DNA of 64,000 bases from Pseudomonas putida (GCF_003228315.1 NZ_CP029693.1:3895501-3959500); one strand, 5' to 3'; shown: positions 1-9,436, counted from the first letter of the stretch. Numbers and translations are program-made. Notes: generated by a model from the sequence alone, not told the origin.

Positions 1-21
1 GTAAGACCGCGTCGCCTGCTT

Positions 22-84
22 TCGCGAGCAGGCTCGCTCCCACAGTGGATTTGTAGTGCCCTGTGGGAGCGAGCCTGCTCGCGA
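22..84. repeat. REPIN, short form
   Basis: Two inverted copies of the Pseudomonas REP sequence (TCGCGAGCAGGCTCGCTCCCAC and its reverse complement) enclose a short spacer. It lies just after the stop of the TM2-protein gene. Such pairs are non-autonomous elements moved in trans by a RAYT. Confidence 0.9.
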
Positions 85-87
85 AGC

Positions 88-519
88 TTACTGGTAGGTA
101 ACTTGCCGCTGGGCGTTACGCAGCGATACCTGGCCATTGAGCGTCCAGAAGTCATACAGCACCCCCACGACAAACAACCCGCCCGTCAACAGGTAGATCA
201 AGCCGCTGATCCACTTGCCCTGATACATCCGGTGCACGCCGAACAATCCGAGAAACGTCAGCAGAATCCACGCCACGTTGTAATCGATGGGGCCGGCGGT
301 GAACCGAAGGTCTGCTTCACCGTCCATTGCCGGGATCAGAAAGACGTCGATCAGCCAGCCAATCCCCAGCAAACCGAAGGTGAAGAACCAGAGCGTCCCG
401 GTCACCGGCTTGCCGTAATAGAAGCGGTGAGCCCCGGTAAAACCGAAAATCCACAGCAGGTAGCCGATCACTTTGCTGTGGGTGTCTTGCTGCGCAGCGG
501 ACTGCTGATAGGGGTTCAT
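88..519 (-). CDS. TM2 domain-containing membrane protein (two TM2 modules)
   Basis: A 143-residue inner-membrane protein made of two TM2 modules, about residues 16-64 and 83-128. Each has a pair of hydrophobic helices, a G-x-HR-[FM]-Y turn (HRFYYG, then HRMYQG) and an aspartate near the end of the second helix (IDVF, then YDFW). TM2 proteins are small two-helix membrane proteins without an agreed biochemical role. I chose the ATG at 519 because a TGAGG ribosome site lies at the right distance before it; an in-frame ATG four codons upstream overlaps that site. The gene is monocistronic and divergent from the peptidase gene that follows. Confidence 0.8.
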   Translation of the reverse strand: MNPYQQSAAQQDTHSKVIGYLLWIFGFTGAHRFYYGKPVTGTLWFFTFGLLGIGWLIDVFLIPAMDGEADLRFTAGPIDYNVAWILLTFLGLFGVHRMYQGKWISGLIYLLTGGLFVVGVLYDFWTLNGQVSLRNAQRQVTYQ

Positions 520-731
520 GAATGACCTCAATTCAGGCGATAGATAAATATTCTTTAAATCTTTGTGACTTTTTTACGAGTAGCCGACAGATGGCAAGTG
601 CTACCGTGTCTCCCGTCAAACCCTTGTACCACCTGACTTCTGTCCGACAATTGCGTCTTTTTGCCGCGTTTTGGGCTCCTTTAGACCCAAGTGGAATCGA
701 CCAACGGCCTCGGGAAGCCAAAAAAAGCTGT

Positions 732-737
732 TATAAA
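732..737 (+). promoter_or_regulatory. Possible -10 box for the NlpC/P60 gene
   Basis: TATAAA lies 31 bases before the chosen ATG at 769, in an AT-rich gap between divergent genes. No convincing -35 hexamer is seen 16-18 bases upstream, so this is a weak call. Confidence 0.3.
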
Positions 738-768
738 GTTGCGCGCTAACCCATACGAGCCTTGCCTA

Positions 769-1389
769 ATGCGTCCATTTTTCAAGACATGGCTAACCAT
801 TTGCCTATTATTGCCACTGGCCGCCCACGCCACCAATCGTGAGCAACGTCTTCCGAACGTTAATGGTTACACACCAAAATCCCATGCTTCTGCTCCATCG
901 AGCAAAAGCAAGAAGTCGAGCAAACACGCTCCAGACTTGGTCAGCAACAAAAGCGGTCTGGTTCCGCCGATGGCGACCAAGGAAAGCAGCAACGTGCTGA
1001 GCCGCGCCGTGAACGTCCTCGGTACACCGTACCGTTGGGGCGGCAGCAGCCCGAGCAAGGGCTTCGACTGCAGCGGCCTGGTGAAATACGCGTTCAACGA
1101 CGCCACCTTTGACCTGCCTCGCACCTCCAACGCCATGGCCAGCGGTCACGGCGAGAAAGTCGATCGTGCCGACCTGAAACCAGGCGACCTGATTTTCTTC
1201 AACATCAAGAGCCGTCGGGTCAATCACGTTGCCATCTACCTGGGCAACGACCGCTTCATCCACGCGCCTCGCCGTGGCAAGTCGGTGACCATCGACACCT
1301 TGAAGAAACCGTACTGGGAAAACCACTACGTGGTTGCCAAGCGGGTTCTGCCGAAAGAACCGAACCAGATGCGGGTTGTTCAGCGCTGA
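769..1389 (+). CDS. Secreted NlpC/P60 (C40) peptidoglycan endopeptidase
   Basis: A 206-residue exported hydrolase that probably cleaves stem peptides of peptidoglycan. Residues 1-21 form a signal peptide ending in AHA. A Ser/Lys-rich linker leads into an NlpC/P60 domain from about residue 80. The catalytic triad is visible: Cys101 in FDCSGLV, His153 in NHVAIYLG and His165 in RFIHAPR. The ATG at 769 is chosen because it gives a clean signal peptide; upstream in-frame codons would add a non-signal tail. The gene is convergent with pilT, separated by a REPIN. The substrate bond is not known from sequence alone. Confidence 0.87.
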   Translation: MRPFFKTWLTICLLLPLAAHATNREQRLPNVNGYTPKSHASAPSSKSKKSSKHAPDLVSNKSGLVPPMATKESSNVLSRAVNVLGTPYRWGGSSPSKGFDCSGLVKYAFNDATFDLPRTSNAMASGHGEKVDRADLKPGDLIFFNIKSRRVNHVAIYLGNDRFIHAPRRGKSVTIDTLKKPYWENHYVVAKRVLPKEPNQMRVVQR

Positions 1390-1425
1390 TCGCAACACCC
1401 GTCACCTTCTTCGCACATGATGGCC

Positions 1426-1494
1426 TCATCGCGGGCAAGCCTTGCTCCCACAGGATTTACACGATCCCTGTAGGAGCAAGGCTTGCCCGCGATG
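1426..1494. repeat. REPIN, short form, GGGCAAGCCTTGC tip variant
   Basis: Inverted repeat TCATCGCGGGCAAGCCTTGCTCCC ... GGAGCAAGGCTTGCCCGCGATGG between the convergent peptidase and pilT genes. The stem reads GCAAGGCTTGC rather than GAGCCTGCTC, a tip variant shared with the copies at 4768, 39969 and 44101. Confidence 0.88.
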
Positions 1495-1509
1495 GCGTTT
1501 CTGAATCCT

Positions 1510-2544
1510 TCAAAAATTATCCGGCGAACGCGCCTTCTCCCGCGCCTGCTCGCGACTGACTAATCCCCGGGTCACCAGATCCTTCAGCCCCATATCCAGC
1601 GTCTGCATCCCCAGCGACCCGCCCGACTGAATCGATGAATACATCTGCGCCACCTTGTCCTCGCGGATCAGGTTACGGATGGCCGATGTGCCGAGCATGA
1701 TCTCGTGGGCGGCCACGCGCCCGCCGCCGATTTTCTTCACCAACGTCTGCGACACCACCGCCAGCAGCGATTCGGAGAGCATCGAGCGCACCATGGATTT
1801 TTCGTCCCCCGGGAACACGTCGACGATGCGGTCGATGGTTTTCGCCGCCGAGGTCGTGTGCAGCGTGCCGAATACCAGGTGACCGGTTTCGGCAGCGGTG
1901 AGTGCCAGGCGAATGGTTTCCAGGTCGCGCATCTCGCCCACCAGAATCACATCCGGGTCCTCCCGCAGCGCCGAGCGCAGGGCGGTGGCGAAGCTGCGGG
2001 TATCGCGGTGCACTTCACGCTGATTGATCAGGCATTTGCGCGATTCGTGGACGAACTCGATCGGGTCTTCGATGGTGAGGATATGGTGATGGCGATGGTT
2101 GTTCAGGTAGTCGATCATCGCCGCCAGGGTGGTGGACTTGCCGGATCCGGTCGGCCCGGTCACCAGCACCAGGCCACGGGGCGCGTCGGTCATCTTGCGG
2201 AACACGTCGCCCATGCCCAGCTCTTCCATGCTGAGGATTTTCGACGGGATCGTACGGAACACCGCCCCGGCGCCACGGCTCTGGTTGAACGCGTTGACTC
2301 GAAAACGCGCCACGCCGGGCACATCGAAGGAAAAGTCGGTTTCCAGGTGCTTTTCGAAATCCACCCGCTGGGTGTCATTCATGATGTCGTAGATCAGCGC
2401 CTGCACTTCCTTGTGGTCCAGCGCCGGCAGGTTGATACGCCGCACATCGCCATCGACGCGGATCATCGGCGGCAGGCCGGCAGACAGATGAAGATCGGAT
2501 GCGCCTTGCTTGGCACTGAAAGCGAGCAGTTCGGTGATATCCAT
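1510..2544 (-). CDS. pilT: Type IV pilus retraction ATPase PilT
   Basis: A 344-residue hexameric AAA-like ATPase that powers pilus retraction at the cytoplasmic face of the inner membrane. The PAS-like N-domain (about 1-100) precedes a RecA-like core with Walker A GPTGSGKST (about 130), the Asp box, Walker B (ILVGEMRD) and the His box (GTLHTTSA). The C-terminal AIRNLIRE motif, needed for retraction in PilT, is intact. Start at MDITELL: a GAGG site precedes it and it matches the known PilT length; the in-frame codon four residues upstream is not needed. The paralogue pilU, next to pilT in P. aeruginosa, is not adjacent here; an NlpC/P60 gene follows instead. Confidence 0.97.
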   Translation of the reverse strand: MDITELLAFSAKQGASDLHLSAGLPPMIRVDGDVRRINLPALDHKEVQALIYDIMNDTQRVDFEKHLETDFSFDVPGVARFRVNAFNQSRGAGAVFRTIPSKILSMEELGMGDVFRKMTDAPRGLVLVTGPTGSGKSTTLAAMIDYLNNHRHHHILTIEDPIEFVHESRKCLINQREVHRDTRSFATALRSALREDPDVILVGEMRDLETIRLALTAAETGHLVFGTLHTTSAAKTIDRIVDVFPGDEKSMVRSMLSESLLAVVSQTLVKKIGGGRVAAHEIMLGTSAIRNLIREDKVAQMYSSIQSGGSLGMQTLDMGLKDLVTRGLVSREQAREKARSPDNF

Positions 2545-2600
2545 AGCGTTCCTCAATTCCAGTAGAATGCCGCGAACCTTCTGACCGCTGGCGCCTCTTG

Positions 2601-3290
2601 ATGTCCACCATAGCAGACAACATTCAACTGGTTAGTTCGCGCATCCGGGCTGCCGCCCTCGCCGCTCATCGCGATGAAAACAGCGTCCAGCTGCTGGCCG
2701 TGAGCAAGACCAAACCCTCGCAGGACCTGCGCGAAGCCTATGCCGCGGGCTTGCGCGACTTTGGCGAAAACTATCTGCAGGAGGCCCTGGGCAAGCAACT
2801 CGAATTGGCCGACCTGCCCTTGATCTGGCACTTCATCGGCCCCATTCAGTCGAACAAGACTCGCGCTATCGCCGAGCATTTCGACTGGGTGCATTCCGTG
2901 GATCGCCTGAAAATCGCACAACGCCTGTCCGAGCAACGCCCTGCCGATCTGCCTCCCTTGAACATCTGCATCCAGGTCAACGTCAGTGGTGAAGCCAGCA
3001 AATCCGGCTGTACCCCGGCCGACCTGCCGGCCCTGGCCAGCGCCATCAGCGCCCTGCCGCGCCTGAAGCTGCGCGGGCTGATGGCGATTCCCGAGCCGAC
3101 CGAAGACCGCGCCGCCCAGGATGCCGCATTTGCTGCCGTGCAAAGCCTGCAAGCCAGCCTGAATCTGCCACTCGACACACTTTCCATGGGCATGAGCCAT
3201 GACCTTGAGTCGGCCATTGCCCAGGGCGCTACCTGGGTCCGTATCGGTACGGCCCTGTTTGGCGCCCGCGATTACAGCCAGCATGGCTAA
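2601..3290 (+). CDS. yggS: Pyridoxal-phosphate homeostasis protein (YggS/PLPBP family)
   Basis: A 229-residue TIM-barrel PLP-binding protein related to the N-domain of alanine racemase. It has no known enzyme activity and balances free PLP and amino-acid/keto-acid pools. The Schiff-base lysine is Lys36 in AVSKTKP, the position known in E. coli YggS. SMGMSHDLESA near residues 194-204 is the conserved phosphate-binding stretch. The ATG at 2601 follows an in-frame TTG and is the better start. The gene is divergent from pilT with only 56 bases between them and leads an operon with proC and yggT. Confidence 0.95.
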   Translation: MSTIADNIQLVSSRIRAAALAAHRDENSVQLLAVSKTKPSQDLREAYAAGLRDFGENYLQEALGKQLELADLPLIWHFIGPIQSNKTRAIAEHFDWVHSVDRLKIAQRLSEQRPADLPPLNICIQVNVSGEASKSGCTPADLPALASAISALPRLKLRGLMAIPEPTEDRAAQDAAFAAVQSLQASLNLPLDTLSMGMSHDLESAIAQGATWVRIGTALFGARDYSQHG

Positions 3291-3314
3291 TACCCCTCTT
3301 TATAAGGACCTGAC

Positions 3315-4133
3315 ATGAGCAAGACGCGTATTGCCTTTATCGGTGCCGGCAACATGGCCGCCAGTCTGATCGGCGGCCTGCGGGCCAAGGGTCTGGACGC
3401 CGCGCAGATCCGCGCCAGCGATCCGGGCGACGAAACTCGCGCCCGTGTGAGCGCTGAACACGGTATCGAAGTATTCGCCGACAACGCCCAAGCCATTGAA
3501 GGCGCCGATGTCGTGGTGCTGGCAGTCAAGCCTCAGGCCATGAAAGCCGTCTGCGAAGCCATTCGCCCAAGCTTGAAGCCCGGGCAACTGGTGGTGTCGA
3601 TTGCCGCCGGCATTACTTGCGCCAGCATGAACAACTGGCTCGGCAACCAGCCGATCGTGCGTTGCATGCCCAACACCCCAGCCTTGCTGCGCCAGGGCGT
3701 GAGCGGTCTGTTCGCCACCGCCCAGGTCAGCGCCGAGCAGCGCCAGCAGGCCCAGGAACTGCTGTCGGCCGTCGGCATCGCCCTGTGGCTGGACGAAGAG
3801 CAGCAACTGGATGCGGTCACCGCCGTCTCGGGTTCCGGCCCTGCCTACTTCTTCCTGCTGATCGAAGCCATGACCGCTGCCGGCGTGAAACTCGGCCTGC
3901 CAGCGGACATCGCCGCGCAGCTGACCCTGCAGACCGCACTGGGCGCCGCGCACATGGCCGTGTCCAGCGACGTCGATGCCGCCGAACTGCGCCGTCGCGT
4001 CACCTCGCCTGCCGGCACCACGGAAGCGGCCATCAAGTCGTTCCAGGCCGACGGTTTTGAAGCACTGGTGGAAAAAGCACTGGGCGCCGCCGCGCACCGC
4101 TCGGCCGAGATGGCTGAGCAACTTGGCCGCTAA
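3315..4133 (+). CDS. proC: Pyrroline-5-carboxylate reductase
   Basis: A 272-residue cytosolic enzyme that reduces 1-pyrroline-5-carboxylate to proline with NAD(P)H, the last step of proline synthesis. The N-terminal Rossmann fold starts with IAFIGAGNMA. The C-terminal helical domain carries the family signature around residues 170-180 (VSGSGPAYFF) and the later SPAGTT motif. It lies 24 bases after yggS, with AAGGA before its ATG, so it is cotranscribed. Length and motifs are standard for ProC. Confidence 0.97.
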   Translation: MSKTRIAFIGAGNMAASLIGGLRAKGLDAAQIRASDPGDETRARVSAEHGIEVFADNAQAIEGADVVVLAVKPQAMKAVCEAIRPSLKPGQLVVSIAAGITCASMNNWLGNQPIVRCMPNTPALLRQGVSGLFATAQVSAEQRQQAQELLSAVGIALWLDEEQQLDAVTAVSGSGPAYFFLLIEAMTAAGVKLGLPADIAAQLTLQTALGAAHMAVSSDVDAAELRRRVTSPAGTTEAAIKSFQADGFEALVEKALGAAAHRSAEMAEQLGR

Positions 4134-4157
4134 TCAGCACTTAAAAAGGAATCAATG

Positions 4158-4745
4158 ATGCTCGGACTCAATGACGCTGCCATTTTTGTGATTCAAACCC
4201 TGGGCAGCCTGTACCTGCTGATCGTGCTGTTGCGCTTCATCCTGCAACTGGTGCGGGCGAACTTCTATAACCCGCTCTGCCAGTTCGTCGTGCGCGCCAC
4301 GCAACCCCTGCTCAAACCACTGCGCCGGGTGATCCCGAGCATGTTCGGCCTGGACATGTCGTCGCTGGTGCTGGCCCTGCTGGTGCAAATGGTGCTGTTC
4401 GCGGTGATCCTGCTGCTCAACGGCTACTCGGTCGATGCACTGTTCCTGGTGCCTTGGTCACTGATCGGCATCTTCGCGTTGTTTTTGAAGATCCTGTTCT
4501 GGGCAATGATCATCAGCGTGATCCTGTCCTGGGTCGCTCCGGGCAGCCACAACCCGGGTGCGGAGCTGGTGCAACAGATCACCGAGCCGGTCCTGGCGCC
4601 GTTCCGCCGGATCATCCCGAGCATGGGTGGCCTCGACATCTCGCCGATCTTCGCCTTTATCGCGCTGCAACTGCTGCAGAGCTGGCTGATCCCGCGTCTG
4701 GCTTACTACGCGGTGATGCCGCGTGAGTTGTTTGGCCTGATCTGA
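4158..4745 (+). CDS. YggT family integral membrane protein
   Basis: A 195-residue inner-membrane protein with two YggT repeats, each a pair of hydrophobic helices around an NP...F..P.[RK]..IPS motif (NPLCQF then VIPSMFGLD; NPGAEL then IIPSMGGLD). The family lies downstream of yggS and proC in many proteobacteria and has been linked to osmotic tolerance or membrane assembly, but its activity is unknown. Two ATGs are adjacent (4155 and 4158); the second has better spacing to AAAGGA. It is the last gene of yggS-proC-yggT and a REPIN follows. Confidence 0.9.
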   Translation: MLGLNDAAIFVIQTLGSLYLLIVLLRFILQLVRANFYNPLCQFVVRATQPLLKPLRRVIPSMFGLDMSSLVLALLVQMVLFAVILLLNGYSVDALFLVPWSLIGIFALFLKILFWAMIISVILSWVAPGSHNPGAELVQQITEPVLAPFRRIIPSMGGLDISPIFAFIALQLLQSWLIPRLAYYAVMPRELFGLI

Positions 4746-4767
4746 TCCGTTACACCGCGTCATCGTT

Positions 4768-4836
4768 CATCGCGGGCAAGCCGTGCTCCCACAGGTTTTA
4801 CGCGAACCCTGTGGGAGCAAGGCTTGCCCGCGATGG
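4768..4836. repeat. REPIN, short form, GGGCAAGCC tip variant
   Basis: Inverted REP pair (CATCGCGGGCAAGCCGTGCTCCCACAGG ... CTGTGGGAGCAAGGCTTGCCCGCGATGG) between yggT and metX. One arm has a G in place of T (CCGTGC), a worn base in the palindrome. Confidence 0.88.
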
Positions 4837-4879
4837 GCACGCCTCGGTCTGACTGGATAAAAACAGGCCCGGCCTTTGC

Positions 4880-4908
4880 TTGCCGCTGACCCCAGCGGTC
4901 TTTAGACT
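4880..4908 (+). promoter_or_regulatory. Possible sigma-70 promoter of metX
   Basis: TTGCCG (4880-4885) and TAGACT (4903-4908) are spaced by 17 bases and end 29 bases before the metX ATG. Both hexamers match sigma-70 only in part. Confidence 0.35.
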
Positions 4909-4937
4909 TACGCCTCATTTCAACGAGAGCAGGGTCG

Positions 4938-6077
4938 ATGCCAGCTGCCTTTCCCCCCGATTCTGTTGGTCTGGTGACGCCGCAAGTGGCGCACTTCAGC
5001 GAACCCCTGGCCTTGGCCTGCGGTCGCTCGCTCCCGGCCTATGACCTGATTTACGAAACCTACGGCACGCTGAACGCCACGGCGAGCAACGCCGTGCTGA
5101 TTTGCCATGCCTTGTCCGGTCACCACCACGCCGCCGGCTACCACAGCCCCGACGACCGCAAGCCCGGCTGGTGGGACAGCTGCATCGGCCCCGGCAAGCC
5201 AATCGACACCAACAAGTTCTTCGTGGTCAGCCTGAACAACCTCGGCGGCTGCAACGGTTCCACCGGCCCGAGCAGCATCAACCCGGAGACCGGCAAGCCT
5301 TTCGGCGCTGACTTCCCGGTGCTGACCGTGGAAGACTGGGTGCACAGCCAGGCGCGTCTGGCCGATCGTCTCGGCATCGCCCAATTCGCCGCCGTGATCG
5401 GTGGCAGCCTCGGCGGCATGCAGGCGATGCAATGGAGCATCACTTACCCTGATCGTATCCGTCACTGCCTGGCCATCGCCTCGGCGCCCAAGCTGTCGGC
5501 GCAGAACATCGCCTTCAACGAAGTGGCGCGCCAGGCGATCCTCACCGACCCGGAATTCCACGGCGGCTCGTTCCAGGAACAGGGCGTGATCCCCAAGCGC
5601 GGCCTGATGCTGGCGCGCATGGTTGGGCACATCACCTACCTGTCCGACGACTCCATGGGCGAGAAATTCGGCCGTGGCCTCAAGAGCGAAAAGCTCAACT
5701 ACGACTTCCACAGCGTCGAGTTCCAGGTCGAAAGCTACCTGCGTTATCAGGGCGAGGAGTTCTCCGGGCGTTTCGACGCCAACACCTACCTGCTGATGAC
5801 CAAGGCCCTGGACTACTTCGATCCGGCCGCCAATTTCGACGATGACCTGGCCAAGACCTTCGCCAACGCCACCGCCAAGTTCTGCGTGATGTCGTTCACC
5901 ACCGACTGGCGCTTCTCCCCGGCCCGCTCGCGGGAACTGGTGGACGCGCTGATGGCCGCGCGCAAGGACGTCTGCTACCTGGAGATCGACGCACCGCAAG
6001 GCCACGACGCCTTCCTGATTCCGATCCCGCGCTACTTGCAGGCGTTTGCCCACTACATGAACCGAATTACGTTGTGA
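4938..6077 (+). CDS. metX: Homoserine O-acyltransferase MetX (probably succinyl-specific)
   Basis: A 379-residue alpha/beta-hydrolase-fold enzyme that acylates homoserine at the start of methionine synthesis. The nucleophile is Ser157 in IGGSLGGMQ; the Asp and His of the triad lie in TTDWRFSP and PQGHDAFL. MetX proteins of Pseudomonas are known to use succinyl-CoA despite the acetyltransferase name, so O-succinylhomoserine is the likely product; this is family knowledge, not read from the sequence. metW follows after 7 bases, the usual metXW pair. The oxyanion-side motifs (HALSG, NNLGG) are intact. Confidence 0.95.
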   Translation: MPAAFPPDSVGLVTPQVAHFSEPLALACGRSLPAYDLIYETYGTLNATASNAVLICHALSGHHHAAGYHSPDDRKPGWWDSCIGPGKPIDTNKFFVVSLNNLGGCNGSTGPSSINPETGKPFGADFPVLTVEDWVHSQARLADRLGIAQFAAVIGGSLGGMQAMQWSITYPDRIRHCLAIASAPKLSAQNIAFNEVARQAILTDPEFHGGSFQEQGVIPKRGLMLARMVGHITYLSDDSMGEKFGRGLKSEKLNYDFHSVEFQVESYLRYQGEEFSGRFDANTYLLMTKALDYFDPAANFDDDLAKTFANATAKFCVMSFTTDWRFSPARSRELVDALMAARKDVCYLEIDAPQGHDAFLIPIPRYLQAFAHYMNRITL

Positions 6078-6084
6078 GATAGCC

Positions 6085-6705
6085 ATGAGAGCTGATCTGG
6101 AAATCATCCAGGAATGGATCCCCGCCGGCAGCCGTGTGCTCGACCTCGGTTGCGGCAACGGCGAACTGCTGACCTGGCTGCGCGACAACAAGCAGGTCAC
6201 CGGTTATGGCCTGGAAAACGACGCGGACAACATCGCCGAATGCGTGGCCAAGGGCATCAACGTCATCGAGCAGGACCTGGACAAGGGCCTGGGCAACTTC
6301 GCCAGCAACAGCTTCGACATCGTGGTCATGACCCAGGCGCTGCAAGCGGTGCACTACCCGGACAAGATCCTCGATGAAATGCTGCGGGTCGGCCGCCAGT
6401 GCATCATCACGTTCCCGAATTTCGGCCATTGGCGCTGCCGCTGGTACCTGGCGAGCAAGGGCCGGATGCCGGTTTCCGAGTTCCTGCCGTACACCTGGTA
6501 CAACACGCCGAACATCCACTTCTGCACCTTCGCCGACTTTGAGGCCTTGTGCCGCGAACGTGAAGCGAAGGTCATTGATCGGCTTGCCGTGGATCAACAG
6601 CATCGGCACGGGTGGGCCAGTAAGCTATGGCCTAATCTGTTAGGTGAGATCGGCATTTACCGCGTCAGCAGCCCGGGACTTGCGGACCACAAGGTCGCGG
6701 TCTGA
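6085..6705 (+). CDS. metW: Methionine biosynthesis protein MetW
   Basis: A 206-residue protein with a Rossmann-like SAM-methyltransferase fold (motif I VLDLGCGNGELL at about residues 17-28; motif II-like IVVMTQALQAV). MetW works with MetX and is required for homoserine acylation in Pseudomonas; no methyl transfer has been firmly assigned to it. It is cotranscribed with metX. Length is normal for the family. Confidence 0.94.
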   Translation: MRADLEIIQEWIPAGSRVLDLGCGNGELLTWLRDNKQVTGYGLENDADNIAECVAKGINVIEQDLDKGLGNFASNSFDIVVMTQALQAVHYPDKILDEMLRVGRQCIITFPNFGHWRCRWYLASKGRMPVSEFLPYTWYNTPNIHFCTFADFEALCREREAKVIDRLAVDQQHRHGWASKLWPNLLGEIGIYRVSSPGLADHKVAV

Positions 6706-6727
6706 CCACCTTATTTCGAGGAGAACG

Positions 6728-7165
6728 ATGATGGGTCGTCTAGCGCTGTTTCTACTTACCGCCTGCCTGAGCGTCACCGCCATGGCCGCCGATGCGATCA
6801 AGGGTGAACGCAAGGAAGTCTTTGGCGACACGACGGTGCACTACAACACCTTCAACTCCACCTTCCTGACACCGGACATCGCCAAGGCCGCGCAGCTCAC
6901 GCGCAGCAAGAACCAGGGCGTGATCAACATTTCGGTGATCAAGGACGGCAAGCCACAGATGGCCCAGATCAGCGGCACGATCAAGGACCTGACCAGCCAG
7001 AGCGTGAACCTGAACTTCCGCCAGATCACCGAACAGGGCGCGATCTACTACATCGCCCAGTACCCGGTGGAGCAACAGGAAACCCGCACCTTCGACATCA
7101 AGGTGCAGACCGGTGACACCGTCAACAACCTCAATTTCAACCAAGAGCTCTTCCCCGGCGAATGA
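6728..7165 (+). CDS. DUF4426 domain-containing exported protein
   Basis: A 145-residue protein with a signal peptide (about 1-21, cleaved after MAA or AMA) and a beta-rich DUF4426 domain, probably periplasmic. Function unknown. GAGGAG stands before paired ATGs at 6728 and 6731; the first is used. The preceding in-frame stretch overlaps metW and does not look coding. Its stop overlaps the rdgB start (ATGA), so translation is probably coupled within the metX operon. Confidence 0.82.
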   Translation: MMGRLALFLLTACLSVTAMAADAIKGERKEVFGDTTVHYNTFNSTFLTPDIAKAAQLTRSKNQGVINISVIKDGKPQMAQISGTIKDLTSQSVNLNFRQITEQGAIYYIAQYPVEQQETRTFDIKVQTGDTVNNLNFNQELFPGE

Positions 7166-7758
7166 TCAACTTCACGCAACTCGTACTGGCCAGCCACAAC
7201 GCCGGCAAACTCAAGGAACTCCAGGCCATGCTCGGCCAGTCGGTGCAACTGCGCTCGATCGGCGAGTTCAGCAACATCGAGCCTGAAGAGACCGGCCTGT
7301 CGTTCGTCGAGAACGCCATCCTCAAGGCCCGCAATGCCGCGCGCATTTCCGGTTTGCCGGCACTGGCCGACGATTCGGGGCTGGCGGTGGACTTCCTCGG
7401 AGGCGCGCCGGGCATCTACTCGGCGCGTTATGCCGATGGCAAGGGTGATGCGGCGAACAACGCCAAGCTGCTCGATGCCTTGAAGGACGTACCTGAAGCC
7501 GAGCGCGGCGCGCAGTTCGTCTGCGTGCTGGCGCTGGTGCGCCACGCCGATGATCCGCTGCCGATCCTCTGCGAAGGCCTGTGGCACGGGCGCATCCTGA
7601 CCCAGGCCAGCGGCGAACACGGCTTTGGCTACGACCCGTTGTTCTGGGTGCCTGAGCGCGACTGCTCCAGCGCCGAGCTGAGTCCGGCCGACAAGAACCA
7701 GATCAGTCACCGCGCCCGTGCAATGGATCTGCTGCGCCAGCGTCTGGGCTTGAAATGA
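7162..7758 (+). CDS. rdgB: XTP/dITP pyrophosphatase (RdgB/HAM1)
   Basis: A 198-residue nucleotide-pool cleaning enzyme that hydrolyses dITP, XTP and related triphosphates to monophosphates, keeping deaminated purines out of DNA. Diagnostic motifs are SHNAGKLKE (about residues 11-19), the catalytic ADDSGL around residue 69, GFGYDPLF and the C-terminal ISHRARA. It overlaps both neighbours by 4 bases (ATGA), so it sits inside one operon with the upstream DUF4426 gene and hemW. Confidence 0.97.
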   Translation: MINFTQLVLASHNAGKLKELQAMLGQSVQLRSIGEFSNIEPEETGLSFVENAILKARNAARISGLPALADDSGLAVDFLGGAPGIYSARYADGKGDAANNAKLLDALKDVPEAERGAQFVCVLALVRHADDPLPILCEGLWHGRILTQASGEHGFGYDPLFWVPERDCSSAELSPADKNQISHRARAMDLLRQRLGLK

Positions 7759-8960
7759 CCCGTGAATCATCCGCGTCGCCGCTGATCTTCGGCGGCGACG
7801 CCCAATCGCCTCGGGCGGCCCTGCCAGTGCTGCCGCCCCTGGCGCTGTACATCCACATCCCGTGGTGCGTACGCAAATGCCCTTATTGCGACTTCAACTC
7901 CCACACCGCCAGCCTCGTGCTGCCGGAAGAAGAGTACGTGGATGCGCTGCTGGCTGATCTCGATCAGGATCTGCATGCCGTCTATGGTCGCGAGCTGAGT
8001 TCGATTTTCTTCGGCGGCGGCACGCCGAGCCTGTTCAGCGCTCAAGCCTTGGGCCGTCTGCTCCAGGGCGTCGAACAGCGCATCCCGTTTGCCCACGACA
8101 TCGAAATCACCCTGGAAGCCAATCCGGGGACGTTCGAGCAGGACAAGTTCGTGGCTTACCGGGCGTTGGGCATCAATCGCCTGTCGATCGGCATCCAGAG
8201 CTTCCAGCCGGAAAAACTCAAGGCACTGGGACGGATTCACAATGGCGACGAAGCGGTGCGAGCCGCTGGCATGGCGCGCCAGGCCGGGTTCGACAACTTC
8301 AATCTGGACCTGATGCACGGCTTGCCCGATCAGTCCCTGGATGACGCCCTGAACGACCTGCGCACGGCCATCGCCCTGAAACCGACGCACTTGTCCTGGT
8401 ATCAGCTGACCCTGGAGCCGAACACGGTGTTCTGGAACCAGCCACCGACGCTGCCGGAAGACGACACGCTGTGGGACATTCAGGAGGCCGGGCAGGCGTT
8501 GCTCGCCGAACACGGTTACGTGCAATACGAGGTGTCGGCCTACGCCCAGCCGGGTCGCGCGGCGCGGCATAACCTCAACTACTGGAGCTTTGGCGACTTC
8601 ATCGGCATCGGGGCCGGCGCCCATGGCAAGCTCAGCCATCCGGACGGGCGCATCGTGCGCACCTGGAAGACTCGTTTGCCCAAGGACTACCTAAATCCAG
8701 CCAAGAGCTTCAAGGCCGGTGAAAAGGCGCTGACCAACGATGAAATGCCGTTCGAGTTCCTGATGAACGCCTTGCGCCTGACTGAGGGCGTCGAAGCTCG
8801 GCTGTATCCGGAACGGACCGGAATGCCCCTGGAGAGCCTTGCCGAAAGCCGCCTCGAGGCCGAACAAAGCGGCCTGTTGCAGGTCGAACCGTCACGTCTG
8901 GTGGCCACCGAGCGCGGACAGCTATTCCTCAACGACTTGCTGCAGAATTTTCTGAACTGA
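7755..8960 (+). CDS. hemW: Radical SAM heme chaperone HemW
   Basis: A 401-residue radical SAM protein. The 4Fe-4S cluster ligands are Cys38, Cys42 and Cys45 in [18 protein letters not shown] and the following TIM-barrel motifs match HemW, as does the C-terminal HemN_C region. HemW is known as a heme-binding chaperone that delivers heme to respiratory enzymes; many databases still call it HemN-like coproporphyrinogen oxidase. It lacks the extra N-terminal cysteine arrangement of true HemN (CxxxCxxCxC: here the fourth position is Phe). It overlaps rdgB by 4 bases. Confidence 0.94.
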   Translation: MTRESSASPLIFGGDAQSPRAALPVLPPLALYIHIPWCVRKCPYCDFNSHTASLVLPEEEYVDALLADLDQDLHAVYGRELSSIFFGGGTPSLFSAQALGRLLQGVEQRIPFAHDIEITLEANPGTFEQDKFVAYRALGINRLSIGIQSFQPEKLKALGRIHNGDEAVRAAGMARQAGFDNFNLDLMHGLPDQSLDDALNDLRTAIALKPTHLSWYQLTLEPNTVFWNQPPTLPEDDTLWDIQEAGQALLAEHGYVQYEVSAYAQPGRAARHNLNYWSFGDFIGIGAGAHGKLSHPDGRIVRTWKTRLPKDYLNPAKSFKAGEKALTNDEMPFEFLMNALRLTEGVEARLYPERTGMPLESLAESRLEAEQSGLLQVEPSRLVATERGQLFLNDLLQNFLN

Positions 8961-8982
8961 ATTCAGCCCAAAGGGAAAACGA

Positions 8983-9306
8983 ATGGATTTGATACTCGAC
9001 CTGCTCGCCACCGTGTCTCGCTGGAGCCGCAGCAATCTCTCGGAAATCGCCCTGGCGCTGGTGGGTTGCCTGCTGGTGCTGTTCGGCTCGGACTTCAAAG
9101 GCTGGGTCGAGCAGCGCCTGGGCAGCATCGCCGGCGCCTTGCGCGTCCCGCTGATGGCCCTGCTGTGCATGATCGGCAGCGGCGCGGCACTGATCTACGC
9201 CACGCCGTGGGTCGTGCGCGGGTTGAGTCAGTTCAACAACTACAGCCTGGCGCCGGTGTTGTTGGTGGTGCTGGTGCTCATCGGTGTCGTCGCCGACCGC
9301 CGCTGA
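8983..9306 (+). CDS. DUF3392 inner-membrane protein
   Basis: A 107-residue protein with three predicted hydrophobic segments (about residues 18-35, 50-72, 84-104). It matches the DUF3392 family as I remember it from Pseudomonas, in the same place after hemW. Function unknown. It starts 22 bases after hemW with AAAGGGAAAACGA before the ATG and is the last gene of the metX operon; a REPIN follows. Confidence 0.8.
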   Translation: MDLILDLLATVSRWSRSNLSEIALALVGCLLVLFGSDFKGWVEQRLGSIAGALRVPLMALLCMIGSGAALIYATPWVVRGLSQFNNYSLAPVLLVVLVLIGVVADRR

Positions 9307-9325
9307 CTTCAGACATACAAAAAAA

Positions 9326-9421
9326 CCTGTAGGAGCATAGCTTGCTCGCGATTGCGACCTGACAGTCAGCATAAATGTTGAATGTTATGGCCTCATCGCG
9401 AGCAAGCTTTGCTCCCACAGG
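9326..9421. repeat. REPIN, medium interior class
   Basis: Inverted REP pair between the convergent DUF3392 and trmB genes. Its interior (ATGTTGAATGTTATGGCCTCATCGC) is shared almost exactly with the copy at 62327 and, in reverse, partly with the copy at 22505. One arm is worn (GGAGCATAGCTTGCTCGCG). Confidence 0.88.
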
Positions 9422-9436
9422 TTTACAGCGTATGAC

